A stretch of 64,000 nucleotides of DNA from an uncultured Lachnospira sp. Its GTDB lineage: Bacteria; Bacillota; Clostridia; Lachnospirales; Lachnospiraceae. The stretch spans positions 1 to 64,000 of the forward strand of contig CAKRIN010000011.1 in assembly GCA_934343805.1 (NCBI GenBank), given 5' to 3'. Position numbers and translations under genes: made by a program. Positions 53,578-62,024 of this stretch are shown here, one piece after another (within the stretch, counting starts at the first letter, position 1; each line of letters starts with the position of its first letter). Below the pieces are notes generated by a model, which was not told the origin of the DNA, ran no database searches, and saw only the letters and a list, made by a program, of their open reading frames with translations.

Positions 53578-54873
53578 ATGATATATGAAGAAGTAGTTGA
53601 CAGAATTGACAGTATTGGACAGTTTGCCAAAGATACAGGTGTGATAAGGGCAGGGAAACTTCTTAGAGATATGGGAAATCCCGAAAAAGATTTGCAAATA
53701 ATACATATAGCCGGAACTAATGGAAAAGGTTCAACATGCGCATATATTGCACAGATTCTAAAGATGAACGGATATAAAACAGGACTTTTTACATCACCAC
53801 ATCTTGTTGATATAAGGGAGCGTATACAGATAAATAATGAGCCTGTATCAAAAGAAGAATTTGTGGAGGCATATGAGAAAGTAGAAAGTATGCGGACAGA
53901 TCAGCTGGCATATTTTGATTATATACTTGGAATGGCATTATATATTTTTAAAAAGAACAGAGTAGATTATGTTGTTATGGAGACGGGTCTTGGGGGAAGA
54001 TTTGATGCAACTAATACAGTAAGTGCTCCTCTTATAAGCGTTATAACAACTATATCACTTGAACACACTGCAATACTTGGGAATACCATTGAAGAAATTG
54101 CTGCAGAGAAAGCAGGGATAATTAAAGAAGGCGTGCCTGTAGTGTTTTGCGCAAATGATAACAGGGTAAGGAAAGTTGTGGCTGAAAGAGCAGGCTTTTG
54201 TAACAGCAGGTGCATATCTGTAGATAATAAGTCATACCGGATGATACAAAATAGTCATGGTTATATTGATTTTTTCGTTGATAATGAGTATTATAAGAAT
54301 GATTGCTTTAGAATAAGTACCAGTGCATTATATCAGATTGAGAATGCATGTATTGCCCTGACAGCATGTGCGGTGCTTGAAGAAAGCGGCAGCATACATT
54401 TATCGCGCGAGCTGGTAAAAGAAGCACTTTTACAGACTCACTGGTCAGGAAGAATGGAAAAGGTGATGCATAATCTTTATGTTGATGGAGCTCATAATAC
54501 GCAAGGAATTAAAGCGTTTGTGGAATCTGTAGACAGTATGTATGAAGATGAAAAGATGCAGCCAGCTACACTTCTGTTTTCAGTGGTTAGTGATAAGAAT
54601 TACGAAGAGATGGTTAAGATACTATGTTGCTGTAAGCATTTTAACAGGGTGCTTGTAACTGTTACAGGCGGTGTCAGGAAGCTTTCGGCAGATATAATTG
54701 AGAATGTATTCAGGGAGAATCTTGCAGATTCACAGGTAATGGTACAGGTGTGTGATGATGTGGGACAGGCTCTGGAAAGATGGGATAATGGATTAATGTT
54801 TGCAACAGGTTCTTTGTATCTTGTGGGAGATGTAAAGAAAGTGCTGGGAAACAGATTACAGGAGGAAGTATGA
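53578..54873 (+). CDS. folC: Folylpolyglutamate synthase / dihydrofolate synthase
   Basis: 431 residues of the Mur ligase fold. The ATP loop is HIAGTNGKGSTCAYIAQIL, the folate/omega-loop region FTSPHLVDIRERIQIN, the metal-binding region V-M-E-T-G-L-G-G-R-F-D-A-T-N and the C-terminal domain VDGAHNTQGI. It adds glutamate to dihydropteroate or folates in the cytosol. The stop overlaps the start of a 47-residue gene by ATGA. Confidence 0.95.
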   Translation: MIYEEVVDRIDSIGQFAKDTGVIRAGKLLRDMGNPEKDLQIIHIAGTNGKGSTCAYIAQILKMNGYKTGLFTSPHLVDIRERIQINNEPVSKEEFVEAYEKVESMRTDQLAYFDYILGMALYIFKKNRVDYVVMETGLGGRFDATNTVSAPLISVITTISLEHTAILGNTIEEIAAEKAGIIKEGVPVVFCANDNRVRKVVAERAGFCNSRCISVDNKSYRMIQNSHGYIDFFVDNEYYKNDCFRISTSALYQIENACIALTACAVLEESGSIHLSRELVKEALLQTHWSGRMEKVMHNLYVDGAHNTQGIKAFVESVDSMYEDEKMQPATLLFSVVSDKNYEEMVKILCCCKHFNRVLVTVTGGVRKLSADIIENVFRENLADSQVMVQVCDDVGQALERWDNGLMFATGSLYLVGDVKKVLGNRLQEEV

Positions 54874-55013
54874 TTAATTTTGACGAAGAGATACAGAAAT
54901 TTCAGCCAAGTCTTGAAGTAGAAGATGCTGAAGATGCTATATATAACAATGATGTACCGGATATTACAGATCTTATATCTAAGATAATCGGCGATAAGAA
55001 TACAGATAAATAG
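54870..55013 (+). CDS. 47-residue acidic protein between folC and the TPR gene
   Basis: The ATG at 54870 overlaps the folC stop (ATGA) behind AGGAGGAAG, an excellent ribosome site. The product begins MINFDEEIQKFQPSLEVEDA and ends GDKNTDK, is acidic and probably helical. Similar short frames starting M-I-N-F-D-E-E follow folC in other Lachnospiraceae as far as I remember, which argues for a real gene. The function is unknown; the L-x-x-L-x-S-K-I-I segment could be a docking helix for a partner. Confidence 0.7.
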   Translation: MINFDEEIQKFQPSLEVEDAEDAIYNNDVPDITDLISKIIGDKNTDK

Positions 55014-55028
55014 TTGAGAGGTGGACGT

Positions 55029-56420
55029 ATGAGATGTTTTAAATGTGGAAGCCTCCTTACCGATAATGACACATGTCCTAAGTGTGGAGAGAATGTTGCG
55101 GTATATAAGCGGACAGCCAGGGCTTCAGATGCATATTATAATGCGGGCCTGTATAAAGCAAGAGTAAGAGATCTTACAGGAGCTGTAGAGAGTTTAAAAG
55201 TCAGTCTTATGATTAACAAATATAACACAAATGCAAGAAATCTGCTTGGACTTGTATATTGTGAGATGGGAGATGTGGTTGAAGCGCTCAGTCAGTGGGT
55301 TGTGAGTAAGAATTTTGCACCACAGGACAATGTTGCTGGAAGCTACATTAAAAGAATACAGACTAATCAGAACAGATTTGAAATGATAACAGGAACCATT
55401 AAAAAGTATAATCAGTCTCTTAAATACGCTAAAGAAGGCAATATAGATATGGCAGTTATTCAGTTAAAAAAGGTTGTAACCAACAATCCACAGCTGATAA
55501 AGGCACATCTTCTTCTTGCATTGATATATATTAAGCAGGATGAACTTGCAAGAGCCAGAAAGCTGCTTAATGCTGTGCTTGCGATAGATAAGAATAATAC
55601 CCTGGCGCAGATGTATATTAAAGAGATTGCTGAGAGAACGGCTGCTAAGAAAGCTGATACTTCTAATACATTTTTGCCTAAGAGGAAAGAAAAGATTATA
55701 GAAAAGAAACCATTAAGCGGTAATGATGTAATTGTTCCAAGATCATCATATAAAGAACCAAGTAATGGTGCGATAACTATAATCAATGTTCTTGTCGGCG
55801 TTGTAATAGGAGCAGCGCTGATATGGTTCTTAATAGTACCGGCAAGAAACAAGGGACTTACCCAGGAATACAAGGATAGCATACAGAAATACAGTGAACA
55901 GCTGTCATCGGGAAATGTTGAGCTTAATTCACTTCAGAAAGATTATGAAGATGTTAAGGCACAGAAGGATGCACTTGAGGAACAGCTTAATACTGTTAAT
56001 GGAACAGAAGGAAGTAATAAGCTTCTTATAGCAGTAATAGAGGCAGCTAACGCGTATATAACCAATAATTCGGCACTTGCAGCGGAAAAGATAGTTGATG
56101 TGGATGTCAGTGCTCTTCCTAGTGATTCTGCCAAAACATTGTACAATACAATAGCAACGGCCACGCTTCCATCAGCTGCACAGACATTTTATAATACTGG
56201 TATAACAGAGTATTATAAGTCTAATTATGAGCAGGCAGCAAGCAATCTTGTGAAAGCATACAAATGTAATAATAGTGCTGAGTCAGCATATTATGCAGCT
56301 AAGTCTTATGTTGCACTTGCCAAGACTGATGATGCAAAGAAATACTACAAATATATTGTGGACGATTATCCAACAAGCGGATATTATAAAGAAGCTAATG
56401 AATATGTAAGTTCACACTAA
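55029..56420 (+). CDS. Zinc-ribbon / TPR membrane protein
   Basis: The ATG at 55029 (MRCFKCGSLLTDNDTCPKCG) follows GAGGTGG; a TTG at 55014 is in frame but less likely. 463 residues: an N-terminal zinc ribbon (C-x2-C and C-x2-C), TPR-type helices (about 35-200), a membrane helix (about 250-272, AITIINVLVGVVIGAALIWF), an extracytoplasmic coiled coil (about 280-325) and a second TPR block (about 375-463) ending Y-V-S-S-H. It is a scaffold-like protein with the ribbon and first TPR inside and the second TPR outside. No named family. It closes the folC gene group. Confidence 0.8.
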   Translation: MRCFKCGSLLTDNDTCPKCGENVAVYKRTARASDAYYNAGLYKARVRDLTGAVESLKVSLMINKYNTNARNLLGLVYCEMGDVVEALSQWVVSKNFAPQDNVAGSYIKRIQTNQNRFEMITGTIKKYNQSLKYAKEGNIDMAVIQLKKVVTNNPQLIKAHLLLALIYIKQDELARARKLLNAVLAIDKNNTLAQMYIKEIAERTAAKKADTSNTFLPKRKEKIIEKKPLSGNDVIVPRSSYKEPSNGAITIINVLVGVVIGAALIWFLIVPARNKGLTQEYKDSIQKYSEQLSSGNVELNSLQKDYEDVKAQKDALEEQLNTVNGTEGSNKLLIAVIEAANAYITNNSALAAEKIVDVDVSALPSDSAKTLYNTIATATLPSAAQTFYNTGITEYYKSNYEQAASNLVKAYKCNNSAESAYYAAKSYVALAKTDDAKKYYKYIVDDYPTSGYYKEANEYVSSH

Positions 56421-56436
56421 TAAAGTACGATTTGAT

Positions 56437-56473
56437 AACCCCTGACAGATAATGATTCTGTCAGGGGTTTTTG
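56437..56473 (+). terminator. Terminator before the sporulation operon
   Basis: A perfect 12-bp stem, AACCCCTGACAG (56437-56448) with CTGTCAGGGGTT (56458-56469), then TTTGC. The spoIIAA start is only 30 bases further, leaving little room for a sigma-H promoter; none was identified with confidence. Confidence 0.88.
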
Positions 56474-56503
56474 CAATCAAAAATAGTCAGGAGTGGAATA
56501 GAA

Positions 56504-56872
56504 ATGGATAAAGAATTACAGATGCAGGAGGACCTTTTACATACAGATTATATATACATGGTAGATAATGATAAGCTGATAATAAGAATGAACGCTGAGC
56601 TGGATCATCATCTGGCAGATGAAATGAGGGAGGTTATTGACGGAATAATTGATGAGCGCGGTGTAAAACATATAGTATTTGATTTTACGAGAGTAGATTT
56701 TATGGATAGTGCAGGCATAGGCCTGATAATGGGAAGATACAAGAAGATACGCGATATGGGAGACATAACAATAATAGGAGTAACAGAAAGTGTCAGACGT
56801 ATACTTCTGATTTCTGGATTGCATAAGATAGTTAATATATATGAACTTAAAGGGGCGGAGGAAATACAATGA
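56504..56872 (+). CDS. spoIIAA: Anti-sigma-F factor antagonist SpoIIAA
   Basis: The ATG at 56504 (MDKELQMQEDLL) is used; an upstream in-frame GTG-type start lies in the terminator tail. 122 residues of the STAS fold with the phosphorylatable serine Ser69 in VDFMDSAGIGLIMGRYK. Dephosphorylated SpoIIAA binds SpoIIAB and frees sigma F in the forespore. The N-terminal extension of about ten residues is unremarkable. It overlaps spoIIAB by ATGA, the standard translational coupling. Confidence 0.95.
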   Translation: MDKELQMQEDLLHTDYIYMVDNDKLIIRMNAELDHHLADEMREVIDGIIDERGVKHIVFDFTRVDFMDSAGIGLIMGRYKKIRDMGDITIIGVTESVRRILLISGLHKIVNIYELKGAEEIQ

Positions 56873-57294
56873 TAGAAAATAACAGCGTGGAATTATTATT
56901 TGATGCAAAGTCTGAAAATGAAGCATTTGCAAGGGTAACTGCGGCAGCATTTGTTACATATATGGACCCTACCATGGAGGAAGTACAGGATATAAAAACA
57001 GCGGTATCAGAGGCAGTAACTAACGCTATAGTGCATGGCTATGCAAATCAGAACGGCAAGGTAAGAATGAGACTGAAAAGTATACAGAATCAGGTAATAA
57101 TTGAGGTTCATGATGACGGAGTTGGTATAGATAATGTTCATAAGGCAATGGAACCATTGTATACAACGAAGCCAGAACAGGAAAGATCCGGGATGGGATT
57201 TTCGTTTATGGAGGCATTTATGGATGATTTACGGGTTGCATCTGCACCGGGAAAAGGAACCACGGTTCTTATGAGAAAAAGAATAGGGGAATAA
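56869..57294 (+). CDS. spoIIAB: Anti-sigma-F factor and kinase SpoIIAB
   Basis: 141 residues of the GHKL ATPase fold: N-box AVSEAVTNAIVHGY, G1 box VHDDGVGI and G2 box ERSGMGFSFMEAF, with a C-terminal G-K-G-T-T-V strand. It holds sigma F inactive with ATP and phosphorylates SpoIIAA on serine. It starts in an ATGA overlap with spoIIAA behind GGAGG and is followed 18 bases on by sigF. Confidence 0.96.
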   Translation: MIENNSVELLFDAKSENEAFARVTAAAFVTYMDPTMEEVQDIKTAVSEAVTNAIVHGYANQNGKVRMRLKSIQNQVIIEVHDDGVGIDNVHKAMEPLYTTKPEQERSGMGFSFMEAFMDDLRVASAPGKGTTVLMRKRIGE

Positions 57295-57312
57295 AGAATA
57301 GGATGTGATGCT

Positions 57313-58044
57313 ATGGATCAGACTGTGGATCGTACCAAGGAATTGATTGCCAAAGCACACAAGGAAGACAAGGCTGCCAGAGAAACTCTGGTAACAGAGA
57401 ATCTCGGACTGGTATGGAATATAATAAAGAGATTTAAGGGAAGGGGAATAGAGCAGGAAGATCTTTTTCAGATAGGATGTATAGGACTTATTAAAGCAAT
57501 TGATAATTTTAATCTGGAAATGGAGGTCGCATTTTCAACATACGCAGTACCTATGATTACGGGGGAGATAAAACGTTTTCTAAGGGATGATGGTATTGTT
57601 AAAGTAAGCAGGACGATAAAGGAAAATGCAGCTAAAAGTATGCGTGCTGCACAGAAATTAAGAGAAGAATATGGGAAAGAGCCAACAATTGAAGAAATAG
57701 CTAAAGAAAGCTGTCTGTCAGTTGAAGATATAACACTGTCAATGTCAGCTTCCATGGAGATTGAATCAATATATAAAACCATATATCAGGGGGATGGAAA
57801 CGAGATAATGATAATGGACAGGCTTGAACAGGGAGGAGACCTGTCAGAAGATGTATCAGGAAGAGTGGCACTTAATGAGTTGATGGATAGTCTTAACGAA
57901 AGAGAAAAGCAGCTCATCAGAATGAGATATTTTGAGGATTATACCCAGATGCAGGTTGCACATTGTTTTGGAATATCACAGGTTCAGGTTTCGAGAATGG
58001 AAAAAAGAATATTAGCAGGCATGAGGAAACGGCTTTTTGCCTAA
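57313..58044 (+). CDS. sigF: Forespore RNA polymerase sigma factor sigma-F
   Basis: 243 residues. Region 2 is complete (NLGLVWNIIKRFKGRGIEQE, DLFQIGCIGLIKAIDNFNL, FSTYAVPMITGEIKRFLRDD), region 3 follows, and region 4 has the helix-turn-helix YTQMQVAHCFGISQVQVSRM. The F-L-R-D-D-G segment and position after spoIIAA-spoIIAB identify it as sigma F, the first compartment-specific factor. It would drive forespore genes, and later spoVA genes downstream respond to sigma G in model systems. A 69-base gap separates it from spoVAA. Confidence 0.96.
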   Translation: MDQTVDRTKELIAKAHKEDKAARETLVTENLGLVWNIIKRFKGRGIEQEDLFQIGCIGLIKAIDNFNLEMEVAFSTYAVPMITGEIKRFLRDDGIVKVSRTIKENAAKSMRAAQKLREEYGKEPTIEEIAKESCLSVEDITLSMSASMEIESIYKTIYQGDGNEIMIMDRLEQGGDLSEDVSGRVALNELMDSLNEREKQLIRMRYFEDYTQMQVAHCFGISQVQVSRMEKRILAGMRKRLFA

Positions 58045-58113
58045 AGATGAATAATAATTCCAAAATGATTAATAATAACAGATAAGAAAATATATGCAGA
58101 AATGGGGAACAGA

Positions 58114-58734
58114 ATGTCCGAGAAAATATATATCAAAATAAAACAGCAGAATAGTGTGGAAGAACCAGTTGCGTATATATCGGATGTCGCGGGAATTTAT
58201 TGTGAAAATAATCAGTTAAAAAAGAAAATAGAAGAACTGGAGCTTGCACATTTTGAAACAGGTATTTATGAAACAAAGGTATATGATGCATTAAATGTTG
58301 TTGAGATAATAAGGAATGAAGTGCCGGATGCAGATATAGAGTGCCTTGGAGACAGTGATTTTATTGTACAGTATAAAAAGCATGGCAGCAAAAATGCAGG
58401 GCATTGGATAAAAGTATTCTTTGTATGCATTATAACCATGATAGGAAGCGGATATGGAATAATAGCATATAACAATGACGTAAGCACAACGGATATATTT
58501 GACAGAATATATGGGCTTTTCGGAGCATCATCTTATGAATCGTCAAATATTATGGAGGTTGCTTATGCAATAGGATTATTTGTTGGAATTGTAGTATTCT
58601 ATGATCATTTTGCCGGACACAAGCTGTCAAAGGCTCCAACTCCTTTAGAGGTAGAAATGGATAAATATAATAAAGATGTCACAGATTCAGTTATTGACAG
58701 GAAATATGAAGGGAAAGAGCAGGTGGGCAAATGA
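58114..58734 (+). CDS. spoVAA: Stage V sporulation protein AA-like
   Basis: The ATG at 58114 (MSEKIYIKIKQQNS) follows GGGGAAC. 206 residues: a soluble N-terminal domain (about 1-100) with V-A-Y-I-S-D-V-A-G-I-Y-C, a membrane helix (about 106-128, WIKVFFVCIITMIGSGYGII), a loop, and a second helix (about 148-168). This matches SpoVAA layout, including a conserved Y-x-T-K-V-x-D-x-x-x-V segment. SpoVA proteins form the inner-membrane channel for dipicolinic acid in spores. It overlaps spoVAB by ATGA. Many Clostridia lack spoVAA and AB, so their presence here is informative. Confidence 0.82.
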   Translation: MSEKIYIKIKQQNSVEEPVAYISDVAGIYCENNQLKKKIEELELAHFETGIYETKVYDALNVVEIIRNEVPDADIECLGDSDFIVQYKKHGSKNAGHWIKVFFVCIITMIGSGYGIIAYNNDVSTTDIFDRIYGLFGASSYESSNIMEVAYAIGLFVGIVVFYDHFAGHKLSKAPTPLEVEMDKYNKDVTDSVIDRKYEGKEQVGK

Positions 58735-59138
58735 TTATACTTCTTGCACTTATGGGGGCATTTTCGGGTGTTATAACGGCAGCCGGACTATTTTCATTAA
58801 TCACAACTGTAGGTGTTATAAACAGATATGCAGATGTGAGCAATACAGCCGGAGAAGTGCGGATATATGAAGAGTTTATAATAATTGGAGCGTCGGCAGC
58901 CAATCTTATATATGTATTGGGGTGGCATGTATCTGTGGGACCTGCAGGATGTATTATATTCGGACTGATATCCGGAATATTTGTCGGAACATTTCTTATA
59001 AGCCTTGCAGAGGCAATGAAAGGGCTTCCGATATTTATTCACAGGGCTAAAGCTGGTGCCGGACTTGGATTTATTGTAGCGTGTATAGCAGCAGGAAAGG
59101 CGCTTGGGCAGCTTGTATACTATCTGTTTTTATATTGA
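58731..59138 (+). CDS. spoVAB: Stage V sporulation protein AB-like
   Basis: 135 residues, four hydrophobic helices and short loops; starts LLALMGAFSGVITAAGLFSL after an overlap with spoVAA and ends with a helix containing AGAGLGFIVACIAAGKALGQ. The pattern and length agree with SpoVAB, a membrane component of the spore dipicolinate channel. Identification rests mainly on order within the operon, hydropathy and the F-x-G-x-F-V-G-x-F-L segment. Confidence 0.85.
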   Translation: MIILLALMGAFSGVITAAGLFSLITTVGVINRYADVSNTAGEVRIYEEFIIIGASAANLIYVLGWHVSVGPAGCIIFGLISGIFVGTFLISLAEAMKGLPIFIHRAKAGAGLGFIVACIAAGKALGQLVYYLFLY

Positions 59139-59176
59139 TGTGTAATAATCAGATTAATCTTTAGAGAGGTGAGAAT

Positions 59177-59671
59177 ATGTCAGAAAAAATTACAGAAAAT
59201 AAAGACAAACCGGTTGATGTTGAGAAAAGAAATGAAAGTTATAATGCATATGTTGAGAACATGACACCAAAGGGGAATTGTGCGTTGAAGTGTTTTAAAG
59301 CATTTGTTGTTGGCGGATTAATATGTGTATGTGGGCAGATAATTCTTGTGATATGCAGGAAGTCAGGAGTGCCAGATACAGAGGCTGCTTCGTATACGAC
59401 TTTGATTCTTGTTCTGGCAAGTGTCATTCTTACAGGTCTTAATATTTACCCTTCGATTACAACATTTGCCGGAGCTGGAAGTCTTGTTCCTATAACGGGA
59501 TTCGCTAATAGTGTATGTGCGCCGGCAATTGAATACAAGAAAGAGGGCAGGGTATTTGGCATTGGCTGCAAGATATTTACAATAGCCGGACCTGTTATAT
59601 TATACGGAATATTTTTCAGCTGGTGTGCAGGTGTAATATACTGGGCATTAAAGCTGATAAATGTGCTATAA
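59177..59671 (+). CDS. spoVAC: Stage V sporulation protein AC
   Basis: 164 residues: a soluble basic N-terminus, the segment NCALKCFKAFVVGGLICVCG, and four or five helices with the family signature YPSITTFAGAGSLVPITGFA followed by N-S-V-C-A-P-A-I-E-Y-K-K-E-G. SpoVAC is the mechanosensitive pore-forming member of the SpoVA complex that passes Ca-dipicolinate. It carries its own AGAGAGGTGAG ribosome site. Confidence 0.95.
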   Translation: MSEKITENKDKPVDVEKRNESYNAYVENMTPKGNCALKCFKAFVVGGLICVCGQIILVICRKSGVPDTEAASYTTLILVLASVILTGLNIYPSITTFAGAGSLVPITGFANSVCAPAIEYKKEGRVFGIGCKIFTIAGPVILYGIFFSWCAGVIYWALKLINVL

Positions 59672-59707
59672 TGAGCGCAAAGAATACATTTTGAGGAAGG
59701 AAAGCTG

Positions 59708-60496
59708 ATGGGTACGTATTTAGAAGATTATTATAATAAATTTAATGAAGAAAAAAGGCTTGTTTCAAGACATGGACAGATAGAGTACAGAACATCTATG
59801 GAATATATCCACAGATGTATACAGATGCTTAAAGACAATGGGCGCGATGATATCAAGATAATGGATATTGGAGCTGGAACAGGCAGATACAGTGTTGCAC
59901 TTGCCAATGAAGGCTATGATGTGACAGCAGTGGAACTTGTCAGACACAATCTTGGAATACTTAAATCAAAGAATTCAACGGTAAAGGCGTATCAGGGCAA
60001 TGCCCTTAAATTAAAGCGCTTTGAAGATGAAACATTTGACATTACATTGTTGTTTGGACCTATGTATCACCTGTTTGGAGATGAGGATAAATTAAAGGCC
60101 CTAAAGGAGGCAGGCCGTATAACGAAACAGGGAGGATATATCCTTGTTGCATATGTTATGAATGAATACGGCATTATTACATATGCATTTAAAGAACGGC
60201 ATATAAAAGAATGCATGGAATCAGGCAGGCTGACAGATGATTTTCATACAGTATCTTCGCCGGAGGATCTGTATGATTATGTAAGGCTCGAAGATATAGA
60301 ACGGCTTAATAGTTTAGCAGGACTGAATCGCTACAAGATAATAACTCCTGACGGACCAGCTAATTATATAAGACCATATCTTAACCAGCTTGATGATGAA
60401 GAGCTGGAGATGTTTTATAAGTATCATATTGCCACATGCGAGAGGATGGATATTATGGGGGCAGCAGCGCATACTCTGGATATTCTTGTTAAATGA
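59708..60496 (+). CDS. SAM-dependent class I methyltransferase inserted in the spoVA operon
   Basis: 262 residues. Motif I is IMDIGAGTGRYSVALA, motif II acidic residue in VTAVELVRHN, and post-motif LLFGPMYHLF with DITLLFGP. The fold is a ubiE/Methyltransf_11-type Rossmann methyltransferase; substrate unknown. It is placed between spoVAC and spoVAD, which are normally adjacent, with 36 and 93 bases on either side and a good AGGAAGG ribosome site. Either it has a spore-related task (small molecule or tRNA/protein methylation) or it is a neutral insertion that shares sporulation timing. Confidence 0.88.
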   Translation: MGTYLEDYYNKFNEEKRLVSRHGQIEYRTSMEYIHRCIQMLKDNGRDDIKIMDIGAGTGRYSVALANEGYDVTAVELVRHNLGILKSKNSTVKAYQGNALKLKRFEDETFDITLLFGPMYHLFGDEDKLKALKEAGRITKQGGYILVAYVMNEYGIITYAFKERHIKECMESGRLTDDFHTVSSPEDLYDYVRLEDIERLNSLAGLNRYKIITPDGPANYIRPYLNQLDDEELEMFYKYHIATCERMDIMGAAAHTLDILVK

Positions 60497-60589
60497 TGAG
60501 TTGAGGATATATTTTATAAGTAATGCATAATTATATAATACAGGGACAGACTATTATCAGACGATTATTATAAACCTTGGAGGAACAAT

Positions 60590-61603
60590 ATGGTTGGAAA
60601 ACAGAGTCTGATATTTGAGAATGATGTATATATAAGCTGTGGAGCTACAGTTGCAGGCAAAAAGGAAGCGGAAGGACCATTGGGGGAGGAATTTGATCTT
60701 GTCGCAGAGGATGATATGATTGGAACTGACAGCTGGGAGGAGGCTGAGAGCAGACTTCAGGAGCTGGCAGTGGACAAGCTGTTTATTAAGAGTGGATTAT
60801 CAGCAGAAGATATAAGCTATATATATGCCGGAGATTTGCTGGGGCAGCTTATAGCGACATCATTTGGACTTGTAAAATATAATATTCCGTTGTTTGGCCT
60901 GTATGGAGCATGCTCGACAATCGGAGAAGCTATATCTATTGGAGCAATGTGCATTAATGCAGGTTATGCGGAACATGTTATAGCAGCGGCATCAAGCCAT
61001 TTTGCAAGTGCTGAAAAGCAGTTCAGGTATCCGCTTGAGTATGGTAACCAGAGACCTTATGCATCAACATGGACTGTTACAGGATGTGGAGCATATGTGC
61101 TTTCTTCTCATTTGCCACAAGGCAGTCCGTGTGTTGTGGTAAAGGGTATAACGACTGGGAAAATTGTTGATTATGGAATTAAAGATTCTATGAATATGGG
61201 GGCTTGTATGGCACCTGCGGCAGCAGATGTTATAGCACAGAATTTTAAAGATCTGGAAATAAATGAAGATTATTATGATTATATATTTACAGGGGATCTT
61301 GGCAGTATTGGTAATCAGATACTGGCAGATCTTCTGAAAGAAAAAGGTTTTGGCTTAAAGGACAAACTGTATGATTGCGGAATGATCATATATGAAGGCA
61401 ATACTAAATGTGCAGGTGGAAGCGGATGTGGATGCAGTGCAGTAGTTCTTAATACATTTATAATTAAAAAGCTTTTATCAGGAGAATATAAAAGAGTATT
61501 GTTCGTGCCGACGGGAGCATTATTATCCACAGTGAGTTTTAATGAGGGTAAAAGTGTGCCTGGAATAGCTCATGGTGTAATTCTTGAAAGAAAGGAACTT
61601 TAA
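60590..61603 (+). CDS. spoVAD: Stage V sporulation protein AD
   Basis: 337 residues with the thiolase-like fold of SpoVAD, the soluble dipicolinate-binding subunit on the membrane face. Recognisable blocks are YISCGATVAGKKEAEGPLGE, DLLGQLIATSFGL, GLYGACSTIGEAISIGAMCI (Cys at the thiolase nucleophile position), YGNQRPYASTWTVTGCGAYV, and FTGDLGSIGNQILADLL. GGAGG precedes the ATG. The 93-base gap upstream is AT-rich without a clear terminator. Confidence 0.96.
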   Translation: MVGKQSLIFENDVYISCGATVAGKKEAEGPLGEEFDLVAEDDMIGTDSWEEAESRLQELAVDKLFIKSGLSAEDISYIYAGDLLGQLIATSFGLVKYNIPLFGLYGACSTIGEAISIGAMCINAGYAEHVIAAASSHFASAEKQFRYPLEYGNQRPYASTWTVTGCGAYVLSSHLPQGSPCVVVKGITTGKIVDYGIKDSMNMGACMAPAAADVIAQNFKDLEINEDYYDYIFTGDLGSIGNQILADLLKEKGFGLKDKLYDCGMIIYEGNTKCAGGSGCGCSAVVLNTFIIKKLLSGEYKRVLFVPTGALLSTVSFNEGKSVPGIAHGVILERKEL

Positions 61604-61607
61604 GTAT

Positions 61608-61967
61608 ATGGAGTATGTAAAAGCGTTCATGTGTGGCGGAATAATATGTGTACTTACACAGATACTTATGGAGAAGACAAAGCTTATGCCTGGAAGGATA
61701 ATGGTTATACTTGTTACAACCGGAATAGTGCTTGGAGCTGTTGGGGTTTATGAGCCATTTGCAAAATTTGCCGGAGCAGGAGCAACAGTGCCATTGACTG
61801 GCTTTGGAAATGTGTTGTGGAAAGGAATGAAAAAGGCGGTGGATGAACAGGGGCTGCTGGGGTTGTTCACAGGAGGATTTACAGCATGTGCAGTAGGAGT
61901 CTCGGCGGCACTGGTGTTTGGATTTCTGGCATCACTGGTGTTTGATCCTAAGATGAAAAAAGAATAA
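61608..61967 (+). CDS. spoVAE: Stage V sporulation protein AE
   Basis: The ATG at 61608 (MEYVKAFMCGGIICVLTQIL) lies four bases after the spoVAD stop; a longer frame opening inside spoVAD is not needed. 119 residues with four helices and the family signature EPFAKFAGAGATVPLTGFGN, which is a clear paralogue of the matching segment of SpoVAC. This is the SpoVAEb-type subunit. It is the last gene of the operon, ended by a strong bidirectional terminator. Confidence 0.95.
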   Translation: MEYVKAFMCGGIICVLTQILMEKTKLMPGRIMVILVTTGIVLGAVGVYEPFAKFAGAGATVPLTGFGNVLWKGMKKAVDEQGLLGLFTGGFTACAVGVSAALVFGFLASLVFDPKMKKE

Positions 61968-61979
61968 TAAAAGACCAAT

Positions 61980-62022
61980 AAAAAAGATGTCACACCACAA
62001 ATTTGGGTGTGACATCTTTTTT
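61980..62022. terminator. Bidirectional terminator between spoVAE and the penicillin-binding protein
   Basis: A perfect 17-bp stem: AAAAAAGATGTCACACC (61980-61996) with GGTGTGACATCTTTTTT (62006-62022). The penicillin-binding protein stop follows at 62025. Confidence 0.95.
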
Positions 62023-62024
62023 GA

